Below the pieces are notes generated by a model. The model saw only the letters and a list, made by a program, of their open reading frames with translations. It was not told the DNA's origin and ran no database searches. From positions 62,001-126,000 of the forward strand of contig NZ_FOUX01000007.1 in the NCBI RefSeq assembly GCF_900114995.1: a stretch of DNA of 64,000 nucleotides, given 5' to 3'. Positions 52,946-62,246 of this stretch are shown here, one piece after another. The position numbers were made by a program, and so were the translations under genes. The first letter of the stretch is position 1; each line of letters opens with the position of its first letter. Origin of the DNA: Chitinophaga sp. YR627 (lineage in GTDB: Bacteria > Bacteroidota > Bacteroidia > Chitinophagales > Chitinophagaceae).

Positions 52946-53615
52946 AGTGAAATGTATTATAATCGAAGATGAGCCATTGGCAGCGAAGGTGCTGACTGAC
53001 TACATTGCAGCAGTCCATTTCCTGGAATTGCAGCGTACTTTTAAGGACGCTATCCTTGCATCCGAGTTCCTGCTATCCAACCAGACAGACCTGATTTTCC
53101 TGGATATCCATCTGCCTAAACTAAAAGGCATGGCTTTTCTGAAAACACTGGTCAATCCGCCGGCAGTGATCGTTACCACGGCCTATCATCAGTATGCTGT
53201 GGAAGGGTTTAATCTGAACGTGACGGATTACCTGCTAAAGCCTTTTGAGTTTGAACGCTTTCTGACGGCTGTGAATAAGGTCAACGCAGAGCAAAAAAGA
53301 GGGGTGCCGGAAGCAAAAGATTTTATCTTCATCAATGTACAGAAGCGAAAGGTCAAGGTCCTGTTTTCGGAGATCCTGTATATCGAAAGTCAGCGGGAAT
53401 ATATCAAGATCGTTACCACAAGAGGGGAGTACCTGTCAAAGATGAGTACCAATGAAATAGAAGACCTCCTGCCGGAGCAGATCTTTAAACGGATACATCG
53501 CTCATTTATCGTCTCTGTTAACCAGATCGATGCGTATACCGCGGAGATGGTCGAGATTAAAGGGATCCCGATTCCGATCGGAAGAGGGTATAAGGATGTT
53601 ATTGATAAATTGTGA
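52938..53615 (+). CDS. LytTR-family response regulator
   Basis: This 225-residue regulator has an N-terminal receiver domain (IIIEDEPLAAKVL; phospho-acceptor Asp in FLDIHLPKLKG, about 54-58; switch residue in VTTAYHQYAVEGF) and a C-terminal LytTR DNA-binding domain (FIFINVQKRKVKVLFSEILYIESQREYIKI, KRIHRSFIVSVNQI). It is co-translated with the upstream kinase. Binding sites cannot be read here; target genes are unknown. Confidence 0.96.
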   Translation: MSKVKCIIIEDEPLAAKVLTDYIAAVHFLELQRTFKDAILASEFLLSNQTDLIFLDIHLPKLKGMAFLKTLVNPPAVIVTTAYHQYAVEGFNLNVTDYLLKPFEFERFLTAVNKVNAEQKRGVPEAKDFIFINVQKRKVKVLFSEILYIESQREYIKIVTTRGEYLSKMSTNEIEDLLPEQIFKRIHRSFIVSVNQIDAYTAEMVEIKGIPIPIGRGYKDVIDKL

Positions 53616-53660
53616 TCTTTTTTTAACGGGTATTATATTTTAGTAGTCGTTAACACAAAC

Positions 53661-53694
53661 ACAGCGTACCCTCATATTGTTGAGAATACGCTGT
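53661..53694. terminator. Hairpin between convergent genes
   Basis: ACAGCGTA / TACGCTGT form an 8-bp stem with a further CTCA/TGAG pairing inside. It lies 45 nt after the LytTR gene and 58 nt from the end of the convergent gene at 53752. Confidence 0.6.
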
Positions 53695-53751
53695 AGGTAT
53701 ATTAAAATAATCTGAAATCAGGAAGATAAAACCACCCGCTGAAGGCCGTCC

Positions 53752-54753
53752 TTATTGATATAAAGGATAAGTCTCCAGATCACGCAGCTGCTTAGCCGGT
53801 GCAATTGATTTCGTCTCCAGCGTAATAGAAAGCACACTCTGTAATTCCTCTTCTACCAGTTTACAGATACGGATCGCATCTTCTCTTAAAATATCCGGAC
53901 TGGTGATAGCATAGCGCTTAAATACCTTCAGACTATCCTGTGCATCTGTATCCTTTCCATCCTGAATCGCTTTTTGGATAGCCTGATAACTATCCATCAG
54001 ATAAGGCAGTTTAAACCAGTCGTTTCTTTCTCTTGTATATGCGATGGAATAGATCACATATGGATAGTCTTTCATCGGCTCTTTGGAGTTTTTATCCACG
54101 AGTACATAGTCAGATGGCGTTACCTCCAGTGTAGGGATAATATTGCTTTGTTTAGGCGTACGCATGACAACGAACCAGCCTGTTTTAGGCGGATTGAAGG
54201 TAGTGGCAATACCGATCTCCAGTGCCGAGTCAGCATCTGTTCCGATAATGCCGTCAATACCTTTTTTCAGTGGTTCTACAAAAGGTACAGCTGCACTCAG
54301 TACGGATACACCGGCGGTGGAAGCCATGGTTTCCAGGAGGTCGATGAATGGAGCTGCCAGGTCGGACTGTTTCACAGAGAAGAGCCCCAGTTCGAGACTG
54401 ACTTCTTCTCCACGATAAGGTACCAGACTGACAATAGGTATATTCTTAACGATGACTCTGTCGAGGTGTTTGCCATCCAGTTTTTTGAGTTCCGAAGGAG
54501 AGGTGACGTTCTGGAAAACCGCATCTTTACCACCCTGGTGATTCAGCTTTACAACACTGTGTACGACACCATAATAAGTTGAGGTGAACTTACGCACATC
54601 GGTAATATGCATGGAACGTACGGTAATATTCAGATACCCTTTATTCATCGGAATATCTTCTACGGTTTTAGGTTCATCGGGCACCTGGTCAGGCGTCAAA
54701 GGGGCATAAGTCCATATTTCAGATTTCTTCGTAAAAATGTCTTTGAGATTCAT
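53752..54753 (-). CDS. Uncharacterised cytoplasmic protein
   Basis: The product has 333 residues from the ATG at 54753. It has no signal peptide or clear membrane segment, though a hydrophobic, Ala/Val-rich stretch lies at about 150-170 (MASTAGVSVLSAAVPFVEPL). Aromatic and charged residues alternate as in a soluble multidomain protein (RSMHITDVRKFTSTYYGVV; PPKTGWFVVMRTP). No family is recognised. Codons upstream of 54753 are less likely coding. The 545-nt gap to the sigma factor gene holds only AT-rich sequence and one small palindrome (TTAACTA / TAGTTAA at about 55047). Confidence 0.68.
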   Translation of the reverse strand: MNLKDIFTKKSEIWTYAPLTPDQVPDEPKTVEDIPMNKGYLNITVRSMHITDVRKFTSTYYGVVHSVVKLNHQGGKDAVFQNVTSPSELKKLDGKHLDRVIVKNIPIVSLVPYRGEEVSLELGLFSVKQSDLAAPFIDLLETMASTAGVSVLSAAVPFVEPLKKGIDGIIGTDADSALEIGIATTFNPPKTGWFVVMRTPKQSNIIPTLEVTPSDYVLVDKNSKEPMKDYPYVIYSIAYTRERNDWFKLPYLMDSYQAIQKAIQDGKDTDAQDSLKVFKRYAITSPDILREDAIRICKLVEEELQSVLSITLETKSIAPAKQLRDLETYPLYQ

Positions 54754-55297
54754 GAGGTTAATGTTATGTGTGATTAAAGATGTAGTGTCTCGTATCCGGT
54801 GTTGGCCCGGATCCATGTGGCGGATGCAATGGACGCAATTATTACCTGCGCTTTCCGCGGAAACAGGATGCGGTCGTTTTTACAACCGGTGTTCGGTATA
54901 AGTCATTTAGATACATTCCCGGAATGCTTGAATTTTGGAATTAACGATATCAGAGAGAGGCAAACGGAGCTGATAATAGATCAATTGAATGTTGTTACCA
55001 TAACGTTTTGTCAGAGGTTAATAAACCCCGTTGTCCCTGTAAATCTTAACTAAATATAGTTAAAATAATAAAATCATGTGGGTGATTCTTTTGGGCGTCC
55101 GGTCATACGGATACTGCTGATTATCATGATTATATGGCAGCGGGGACGTTTGTATCGGTACACCGGCAAGATCATACAGGTTGATAAGTTCACGGATAAC
55201 AGTGTAAAATACCATCTACTGGCGGCCCGCTGCTGTCTTGCATGCAATCGATAGAAATTTTTGAATTACTATCGGTAATTTATTTTTATATTAGTGC
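54754..55297. other. Gap with nothing recognised besides a small palindrome
   Basis: This is 544 nt between the divergent unknown gene and the sigma factor gene. A frame at 54799-55053 is open but shows no conserved protein character. The 7-bp palindrome TTAACTA / TAGTTAA with a 4-nt loop lies at about 55047-55064. Confidence 0.4.
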
Positions 55298-55849
55298 ATG
55301 TCCACGTTTAATACTATTTCCGCGCTGAAAGAAGGAGATCCTTCCGTTTTCAGTGATATATTCAATGAATATCACCGGAAGGTGTATTTCTACGTGCTCT
55401 CCAAGACTCACTCGCCCTATATCGCAGAAGAAACCACACAGATCACTTTTATCAAACTATGGGATTACCGGCATAACCTGGACGAATCAGAACCGGTCAG
55501 CCGCCTGATCTTTCACATCGCCCGGGCTACCTCCATCGATCTGCTCAGAAAGGAAGCCGTTAAAGGTCGCTTTCTGAAACAGGAAAAGCCGGCGGGATCA
55601 GATACGGTCAATATATCCGATACCATTGAAGCCCGGGAACAGCTGATAAGGGTCCGCCAGGCCGTAAATAGTATGCCCCCTGTCAGAAGAAAAGTTTTTG
55701 AGCTGAGCCGTTATGAATTCAACTCCTATAAAGAAATTGCCGCACAACTGTCACTCTCCGTTAAAACGGTGGAGAATCATATGTCTTTAGCTATCAGTTA
55801 TTTAAGGAGCGTTCTGTTACTGTTATTCCTCCTCCTGTACCTTATCTGA
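55298..55849 (+). CDS. ECF-family RNA polymerase sigma factor
   Basis: This 183-residue sigma factor has sigma-70 region 2 (FNEYHRKVYFYVLSKTHSPYIAEETTQITFIKLWDY) and region 4 (MPPVRRKVFELSRYEFNSYKEIAAQLSLSVKTVENHM). A hydrophobic C-terminal tail (LLLLFLLLYLI) follows region 4; such tails are common in sigma factors that sit next to FecR/SusC genes in Bacteroidota. It lies 81 nt before the FecR gene and is expected to be held inactive by it. Confidence 0.95.
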   Translation: MSTFNTISALKEGDPSVFSDIFNEYHRKVYFYVLSKTHSPYIAEETTQITFIKLWDYRHNLDESEPVSRLIFHIARATSIDLLRKEAVKGRFLKQEKPAGSDTVNISDTIEAREQLIRVRQAVNSMPPVRRKVFELSRYEFNSYKEIAAQLSLSVKTVENHMSLAISYLRSVLLLLFLLLYLI

Positions 55850-55930
55850 AAAAAATTTCTCCTCCCATTAGGGGTTCCCCCTTTCTCAAACGATATTAAT
55901 AACAAAGTCCCATTATCTTAACTCGACACC

Positions 55931-56980
55931 ATGCAAAGGGAATTGATTGACAAGTATTTCAGGAATGAATGTTCTGATGATGAAAGACAGCAGGTACTGG
56001 AATATTTCAGGAATAATCCCGAAGAGTGGAACCGCTATATGAATGAAGATGACTGGGATCAATATGTAGTAAATGAGGAGCTCCCGCAGGAGCTTTCGGA
56101 GGATCTGTTCGACCGGGTCAGCAGACAAACCTTCAGAAAGTCCCGGACAAGAATGATGTTCAGGCTGGCAGCTGCAGCCGTGATCGTCAGTCTGCTGGTG
56201 GCGTCCTTATGGGGCTATCTGACCGTCAGGGAATCCCGTGTTCAGCATGGTATCGCCAGCGCCGGAATGCAGGAGCAGATGACGGAGAAACGGAATAATA
56301 CAGGTAAGCAATTACGTGTACAACTGGAAGATGGCTCTTTTGTCGTACTGGAACCGCATAGCTATATCCGGTATTATGAACCATTTGTAGCAGAACGGAA
56401 CCGCTTGGTGTACCTGTGGGGAAAGGCCTTATTTGATGTAGGGAAAGATCAAAGCAGGGCATTCATTGTATACTCAGATATGCTCGCAACCACGGTACTC
56501 GGTACCTCCTTTACGGTAGATGCATTCGAAGAAAGTAATGTGATCAGGGTACAACTGCATAAAGGGAAAGTACAGGTAACCGCTGCGGATACGCTGACAA
56601 AACAGTGGAATGGAAAAGAAATACTCCGTCCCGGCGATGAACTGATCTATGACAAAGCAACCATGGTAGCCAGTATCAAACGTAATGCACCGGCCGAACA
56701 GATGGTTAGGGTTGTGCCTGCAGGTGGTGCTGATTACAATGTGCGCCGCCCTGACTCTTATACATTTGACATATCACCACTGTCAGAAGTATTTGATCAG
56801 CTCAGCAGTTACTATCAGATAGAGATCTATTATTATCCTTCTGAGATGAATAACAAATACTTCTCAGGAAGGATGCGTAAAACGGACAAATTAGAAACTA
56901 TACTGAACGATATAGCAATACTAAACCAACTTATTATTGAGAAAGACCAGAATCGTTATATCATAAGGGAGAAAAAATAG
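55931..56980 (+). CDS. FecR-family anti-sigma factor
   Basis: The 349-residue protein has a cytoplasmic N-terminus (residues 1-75), a single membrane helix (AAAAVIVSLLVASLWGYLT, about 78-97), a periplasmic FecR domain (QLEDGSFVVLEPHSYIRYYEPF ... TTVLGTSFTVDAF) and a C-terminal DUF4974 domain (DISPLSEVFDQLSSYYQIEIYYY). These proteins relay a signal from an outer-membrane receptor to the ECF sigma factor. It lies 88 nt upstream of the SusC gene. Confidence 0.95.
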   Translation: MQRELIDKYFRNECSDDERQQVLEYFRNNPEEWNRYMNEDDWDQYVVNEELPQELSEDLFDRVSRQTFRKSRTRMMFRLAAAAVIVSLLVASLWGYLTVRESRVQHGIASAGMQEQMTEKRNNTGKQLRVQLEDGSFVVLEPHSYIRYYEPFVAERNRLVYLWGKALFDVGKDQSRAFIVYSDMLATTVLGTSFTVDAFEESNVIRVQLHKGKVQVTAADTLTKQWNGKEILRPGDELIYDKATMVASIKRNAPAEQMVRVVPAGGADYNVRRPDSYTFDISPLSEVFDQLSSYYQIEIYYYPSEMNNKYFSGRMRKTDKLETILNDIAILNQLIIEKDQNRYIIREKK

Positions 56981-57068
56981 CAAGAACATATAGCACGTAA
57001 ACTATCGGGTCGTTGAGCGAATCAACGAAAGGGACCTTATTTGCCTAATCTCAGACATTACAAAGAAA

Positions 57069-60000
57069 ATGAAACAGCGTAATTCCACGTGTGTACTGCT
57101 ATGCATTGCAGTCATCCTAAGTATTATTCCTTTATTGCTGCATGCCCAGCAAAGCCGGTCAGATGTATCGGGTATCGTCAAAAGTGAAGAGGACGGAGCA
57201 CCGCTCTGGGGTGTTAGTGTCACCGTTAAAAATGCAACCAACAGTTTTACCGCTTCTGTACAAACTGATAGTACAGGTTTTTTCACCTTCACCAGATTAC
57301 CGGCCGGTCCGGGGTATACCTTCTCTTTTTCCTTTATGGGATATGAGCGACAAACCCTTTCAGGCTATAACCTGAAAGCAGGCGCCGAATTCTCTTTGCG
57401 GGTGGATCTGAAAAACAGCGAACAGAAGATAAATGAAGTCGTGGTGGTCGGGTACGGCTCCATGCAGAAAAAGGACCTTACCGGTTCTATCAGTCAGCTG
57501 AAAACAGCCCGGCTGGAAAAGGAAAGTCCGCGTTCTATACAGGACCTGCTGCGTAGCGGGGTACCTGGTTTGTACGTCGGACAGAATACTTCCGCAAAGG
57601 GTGGGGGAGACATGCTGGTACGCGGACAACGTTCCCTGAAAGCCAGCAATGATCCCCTGATCGTACTAGATGGCGTGATCTTCTTCGGTGAATTATCAGA
57701 GATCAATCCACAGGATATTGAACATTTTGATATCCTGAAAGACGCTTCCGCAGCCGCTATCTATGGTGCAAAGTCAGCCAACGGCGTCGTGATCATCACC
57801 ACAAAAAAAGGTACTTCTGATAAACCTACGATCCGTTTTGACGCCAACAGAGGTGTCGCTGCCATGGGCAAAAAACGGGAGGTCTATGATGCTGAGGGCT
57901 ATCTGAAATTCCGATCTGATCTCTTTAACAGCGGTACCAGATGGGCCACGCCTGCTAAATATGTCAATCCTACGCCGGAAAATCTGAATAAATACGGCGT
58001 CTCTCTGGATGACTGGCTGGCCTATGATGCGCTGACCGGAACGCCTGAAGAGATCTGGCTGCTTCGTATCGGTCTTTTTGAAAAAGAACGCCTCAACTAT
58101 GCCAAGGGCAGAACCTATAACTGGTTTGACGGCTCTTTCCAGCACGGAGTACAACAGAATTATAACGTAAGTCTGTCAGGAAGAAATAAAGATGTTGTTA
58201 ATTACTACATTTCTATGGGATACCTCAATAATGAAGGTATCGTGGTGGGCGATAAATACCGTGCATACAGGGCCAATATCAAAGTAGATGGTAAGGTGAA
58301 TAAATGGATGCACACAGGTGTGAATATCAACTTCCAGGATAGGTCAGATGGTAATCTGGCGGCGGACTGGGAAGGACAGATCATTAATAACTCTCCGTAT
58401 GCGGCTCCGCTGGACTCCAATGGTTTCCTTGACGGACAACCAATGGGCGCCAGTGTGAACCAGGGTACCAATACTGCTTATGGTAATCAGTTCAAGCAAC
58501 TGGAGAAAGGTTTTACGGTGTTAAATACCACCATCTACCAGACCATCAAGCTGCCTTTCAATATTACCTATCAGCTGAACTTCTCTCCAAGGATGCAGTG
58601 GTTCTATAACAGATACCATGAATCCTCACAGAACCCGTTATGGTCTGATAACGGAAAGGTGATCAGGGAAAACACGAAGAACTTTGACTGGCAGATCGAT
58701 AATATCATCTCATGGGATTATACCTTCGCCCGCAGACATAAAGTGAAGGTGACCCTGCTCCAGAACGCAGAAGAACACCGTTCCTGGAATGAAAGCATTA
58801 CCGCCAGGGACTTTTCTCCTACAGATGCTTTAGGCTTCCATAATATCGGCGCAGCCAATCCTTTAAAGACAACTGTCAGCAGCAATGACCAGCATAGCAC
58901 CGGTGATGCATTAATGGCCCGTCTGTTCTATTCCTATAATAACAGGTATATGATCACCGCTTCCGTACGCCGCGATGGCTATTCTGCTTTTGGTGCTTCC
59001 AATCCCAGAGCGACCTTTCCATCCCTGGCCTTTGCCTGGAACTTTGCAGATGAACGCTTCTTCCATTTTTCACCGATGAGTACTGGTAAACTGCGTTTGT
59101 CATGGGGGATGAACGGTAACCGCTCTATCGGTATCTACCAGGCCTTGTCTAATCTGACCACCGGTGCAGGCCGTTATCCCTATGTGCAATCGAATGGAAC
59201 AGTGTATGAACTGTCCCAGTTGTACGTAGACCGTATGGCTAACTATGGGCTGAAATGGGAAGCGACTTCCTCCTGGAATGCCGGTCTGGACTTCGGTTTC
59301 CTGAATAACAGGATCACCGGTAATATGGAGGTATACTATATGCCGACGACCGACCTCCTGATGGACCAGTCCCTGCCTGATTTCACCGGTTTCAGTACCG
59401 TAACGACCAATCTGGGCGAAGTAGTGAACAGGGGTTTTGAACTGGGCCTCACTTCGCAGAATATCCAGAAAAAGAACTTCGAATGGAGTACCACATTTGG
59501 TTTCTTCTTCAATAGAAATAAGGTGAAACACCTGTACTATACCTATGAAGACGTATTGAATGCCGATGGTAAATTAGTCGGTTCCAAAGAGATCGATGAT
59601 ATCTCCAACGGCTGGTTCATCGGTCACGATCTCTCTTCTATATGGACATATAATGTACAGGGCATCTGGCAGGAAAATGAGCGGGAACAGGCCGCCAAAT
59701 ACGGAGAGATCCCAGGGGATGTGAAAGTGGAAGATGTGGATGGAGATGGAAAATACACCAATGCGGATAAGAAATTTATGGGTATGACCACGCCACGTTT
59801 CCGCTGGACGCTGCGCAATGACTTTACCATCTATAAAAACTTCGATTTCTCTTTTAATATCTATGCGAACTGGGGGCATAAGGCCACTTCCACCGATTAC
59901 CTGAATAACTTTGGTTCACAGACAGACAGGATCAACTCTTATGTGAGAAAATACTGGACGCCTGAAAATCCTTCCAATACTTACGCCAGACTCAATTCCA

Positions 60001-60242
60001 CGAATGTGCAGAACATCACGCCATCACGTGTGATCGACAAAACATATATCCGCCTGGATAACGTGTCAGTGTCTTATTCACTCCCTGCTGATGTAGCCAG
60101 GAGAATGGATATGGCCCAGCTGAAAATATATGCAGGTATACGTAACGTAGCGGTATGGGCGAAAGACTGGGAATACTGGGATCCCGAAACGACTTCACTG
60201 ATGCCCCGCTATTATACTGTGGGAGTTACCGCCTCATTTTAA
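57069..60242 (+). CDS. SusC/RagA-type TonB-dependent outer-membrane transporter
   Basis: This 1057-residue porin has a signal peptide (CIAVILSIIPLLLHAQ), a CarboxypepD_reg domain (residues 35-125), a plug with the SusC signature (INEVVVVGYGSMQKKDLTGSISQL) and a 22-strand beta-barrel ending in an aromatic residue (TVGVTASF). It imports oligosaccharides or peptides captured by the SusD partner, using TonB energy. It lacks the STN domain usually found in transporters that signal to FecR (the sequence goes from the signal peptide straight into the CarboxypepD_reg domain). The SusD gene is 18 nt downstream. Confidence 0.96.
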   Translation: MKQRNSTCVLLCIAVILSIIPLLLHAQQSRSDVSGIVKSEEDGAPLWGVSVTVKNATNSFTASVQTDSTGFFTFTRLPAGPGYTFSFSFMGYERQTLSGYNLKAGAEFSLRVDLKNSEQKINEVVVVGYGSMQKKDLTGSISQLKTARLEKESPRSIQDLLRSGVPGLYVGQNTSAKGGGDMLVRGQRSLKASNDPLIVLDGVIFFGELSEINPQDIEHFDILKDASAAAIYGAKSANGVVIITTKKGTSDKPTIRFDANRGVAAMGKKREVYDAEGYLKFRSDLFNSGTRWATPAKYVNPTPENLNKYGVSLDDWLAYDALTGTPEEIWLLRIGLFEKERLNYAKGRTYNWFDGSFQHGVQQNYNVSLSGRNKDVVNYYISMGYLNNEGIVVGDKYRAYRANIKVDGKVNKWMHTGVNINFQDRSDGNLAADWEGQIINNSPYAAPLDSNGFLDGQPMGASVNQGTNTAYGNQFKQLEKGFTVLNTTIYQTIKLPFNITYQLNFSPRMQWFYNRYHESSQNPLWSDNGKVIRENTKNFDWQIDNIISWDYTFARRHKVKVTLLQNAEEHRSWNESITARDFSPTDALGFHNIGAANPLKTTVSSNDQHSTGDALMARLFYSYNNRYMITASVRRDGYSAFGASNPRATFPSLAFAWNFADERFFHFSPMSTGKLRLSWGMNGNRSIGIYQALSNLTTGAGRYPYVQSNGTVYELSQLYVDRMANYGLKWEATSSWNAGLDFGFLNNRITGNMEVYYMPTTDLLMDQSLPDFTGFSTVTTNLGEVVNRGFELGLTSQNIQKKNFEWSTTFGFFFNRNKVKHLYYTYEDVLNADGKLVGSKEIDDISNGWFIGHDLSSIWTYNVQGIWQENEREQAAKYGEIPGDVKVEDVDGDGKYTNADKKFMGMTTPRFRWTLRNDFTIYKNFDFSFNIYANWGHKATSTDYLNNFGSQTDRINSYVRKYWTPENPSNTYARLNSTNVQNITPSRVIDKTYIRLDNVSVSYSLPADVARRMDMAQLKIYAGIRNVAVWAKDWEYWDPETTSLMPRYYTVGVTASF

Positions 60243-60260
60243 TGTTTCAAACTGATTTAT

Positions 60261-62162
60261 ATGAAGATCACGATAAATAAAGTTACCAGGATATTGTTGC
60301 TGACGCTGGCCCTGCACTTATCACAGGGATGTTCCAAAGAGTTCCTGAAGCCGGATCCGCAGTCATTCTATGAGCCTTCTATCACCTTTACTTCGAAAGA
60401 GGGATTGCAGGCTGCTATCACCAGTTGTAACAGAAACCTTACTTACGTATGGACCGGGGAAGGCGCGCCTTTGCTGACTGACCTGCTGTTTTCTGATGTA
60501 GCGGTAGAAGGGACGACAGATAAATCAGGCCCTGCACAGGACCTGAATGCCATGATCACGCCTACTTCCAATAACAACGATGTCAATACCAATAAGATCA
60601 ATTTCTTCTGGTTTGAAGGCTATAAAGGGATTAAATATGCCAATACGATCGTGACCAATCTGCCCCGTGTGGAAGGACTCGATACCACACTGCGTAACCA
60701 GATGATGGGGATGGCTTACTTCCACCGCACCTTCCGCTATATGTGGCTGATATTTGATTTCGGAGATGTGCCTTTACTGACGAAAGAGATCACTTCCCCT
60801 AAATTCAATTTCCGCTCCACCAAAAGGAACGTCATCATCCAGCAACTGGTGGGAGATATGGAGTTTGCCGTAAAACATGTACCCGCTAACGGCGATTATG
60901 GTACGGTTACGAAAGGCGCCTGTCAGCAGCTGCTGATCAAATGTTACCTGGCAGCAGGTGAGTTTGACAAGGCAATTGCAGTGGCGAATGACCTTATTAA
61001 CAGTGCAGGTTATTCCCTGATGACACAGCCTTTTGGGACATTTATCAATCCGGCGCCGGCCATTCATAATATCACCAGGAATGTGATATGGGACCTGCAT
61101 CGCGGACAGAATAAATCCATTGCGACAAACAGGGAAACGATCTTCAACCTGATCAGCAGAGAAGAATTTGCCAATAGCAGACAGAACATGGTGACCATGC
61201 GAAATGCGCTTCCTTTCTATTCCGGTACGGGCAATCAGCTGATCAGTACACCATCCGGTAAGCAGGGTATGAGCACCAGTTATAGCCAGACAAAAGATAA
61301 GATAGACCTGCGTAAGACCTATGGCAGAGGTATTGCCAAAACAAGACCTACCTGGTATAGCAGCAATACGATCTGGACAGATACGAGCGATCTTCGTCAC
61401 AGCAGTACCGTTGGTAACTGGATGCATATGGAAGATATGGTGTATAACCATCCAACGCTGCTGAGCAGTGGCGACCCGTATTACGGACAGAAATTGCAAA
61501 AGTACAATAGTGCCGGTAAGTTGCTGGTGACGGATACGATCAGGACCTGGTTTGACTGGCCGCATTATAAGGTATGGGTAGAAACCCCGCGTTCTGAAAC
61601 AATAGACAACTATGACGGTGGGGCCAGTGACTGGTATATCTACCGCCTCGCAGAGACCTATCTGCTGCGTGCAGAAGCGTATTTCTGGAAAGGCAGATAT
61701 GCGGAGGCCGCAGAAGATGTAAATACCATCCGTCGCCGTGCACACTGTACGCAAATGTTTACAGCTGGTGAGATCAACATCGGTGTGATCCTGGATGAAA
61801 GAGCAAGGGAGCTGTATTATGAAGAATTAAGGCATGTGGAATTAAGCCGGATCTCCTACATTTTCGCTACTACGAATATCCCTGATGAATTCGGGAAAAC
61901 CTACCAGGTAGATAATCTTTCAAAAAGCAGTTACTGGTTTGAAAGGATCACCCGGTATAATAACTTCTATAATAAGGGTGTAAAGACAGTATATGGTACG
62001 CAGTTTACGGCGAGTCCCTACCATATCTTATGGCCTGTACCACAATCTGATATTGATGCCAATAGAAATGGCAGACTGAATCAGAATTTTGGCTATTCAG
62101 GGTATGAGTTTAATCAGGCCCCGATCGATAATCTGGAGGAGGCGATCAGGGTGCAGGATTAA
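60261..62162 (+). CDS. SusD/RagB-type nutrient-binding lipoprotein
   Basis: The 633-residue surface lipoprotein has a signal with Cys (LTLALHLSQGC) and tetratricopeptide-like helices typical of SusD. The N-terminal SusD block includes LQAAITSCNRNL, the middle AYFHRTFRYMWLIFDFGDVPL, and the C-terminal RLAETYLLRAEAYFWKGRYAEAAEDVNTIRRRA. It caps the SusC barrel and binds the ligand. Its ligand cannot be deduced, because no glycoside hydrolase, sulfatase or peptidase lies next to the pair. Confidence 0.96.
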   Translation: MKITINKVTRILLLTLALHLSQGCSKEFLKPDPQSFYEPSITFTSKEGLQAAITSCNRNLTYVWTGEGAPLLTDLLFSDVAVEGTTDKSGPAQDLNAMITPTSNNNDVNTNKINFFWFEGYKGIKYANTIVTNLPRVEGLDTTLRNQMMGMAYFHRTFRYMWLIFDFGDVPLLTKEITSPKFNFRSTKRNVIIQQLVGDMEFAVKHVPANGDYGTVTKGACQQLLIKCYLAAGEFDKAIAVANDLINSAGYSLMTQPFGTFINPAPAIHNITRNVIWDLHRGQNKSIATNRETIFNLISREEFANSRQNMVTMRNALPFYSGTGNQLISTPSGKQGMSTSYSQTKDKIDLRKTYGRGIAKTRPTWYSSNTIWTDTSDLRHSSTVGNWMHMEDMVYNHPTLLSSGDPYYGQKLQKYNSAGKLLVTDTIRTWFDWPHYKVWVETPRSETIDNYDGGASDWYIYRLAETYLLRAEAYFWKGRYAEAAEDVNTIRRRAHCTQMFTAGEINIGVILDERARELYYEELRHVELSRISYIFATTNIPDEFGKTYQVDNLSKSSYWFERITRYNNFYNKGVKTVYGTQFTASPYHILWPVPQSDIDANRNGRLNQNFGYSGYEFNQAPIDNLEEAIRVQD

Positions 62163-62184
62163 GGCATATATACCATAAATGGCA

Positions 62185-62217
62185 AGCGCCGGTGCATTTG
62201 AATAATGCATCGGCGCT
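62185..62217. terminator. Bidirectional terminator between SusD and the AAA+ gene
   Basis: AGCGCCGGTGCATT / AATGCATCGGCGCT pair with one G.U; CGTTGTTTAT follows on the plus strand. Confidence 0.85.
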
Positions 62218-62246
62218 CGTTGTTTATATCAGCTTGTAATGTCCTG

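Noticed and set aside
54799..55053. Open frame of 84 codons upstream of the sigma factor gene
   Set aside because: No family, no promoter or conserved protein pattern; likely chance.
60774..61754. Long open frame of 326 codons on the minus strand inside the SusD gene
   Set aside because: It lies fully antisense to a well-supported SusD gene and its translation shows no recognisable domain; it is a shadow of the plus-strand coding bias.
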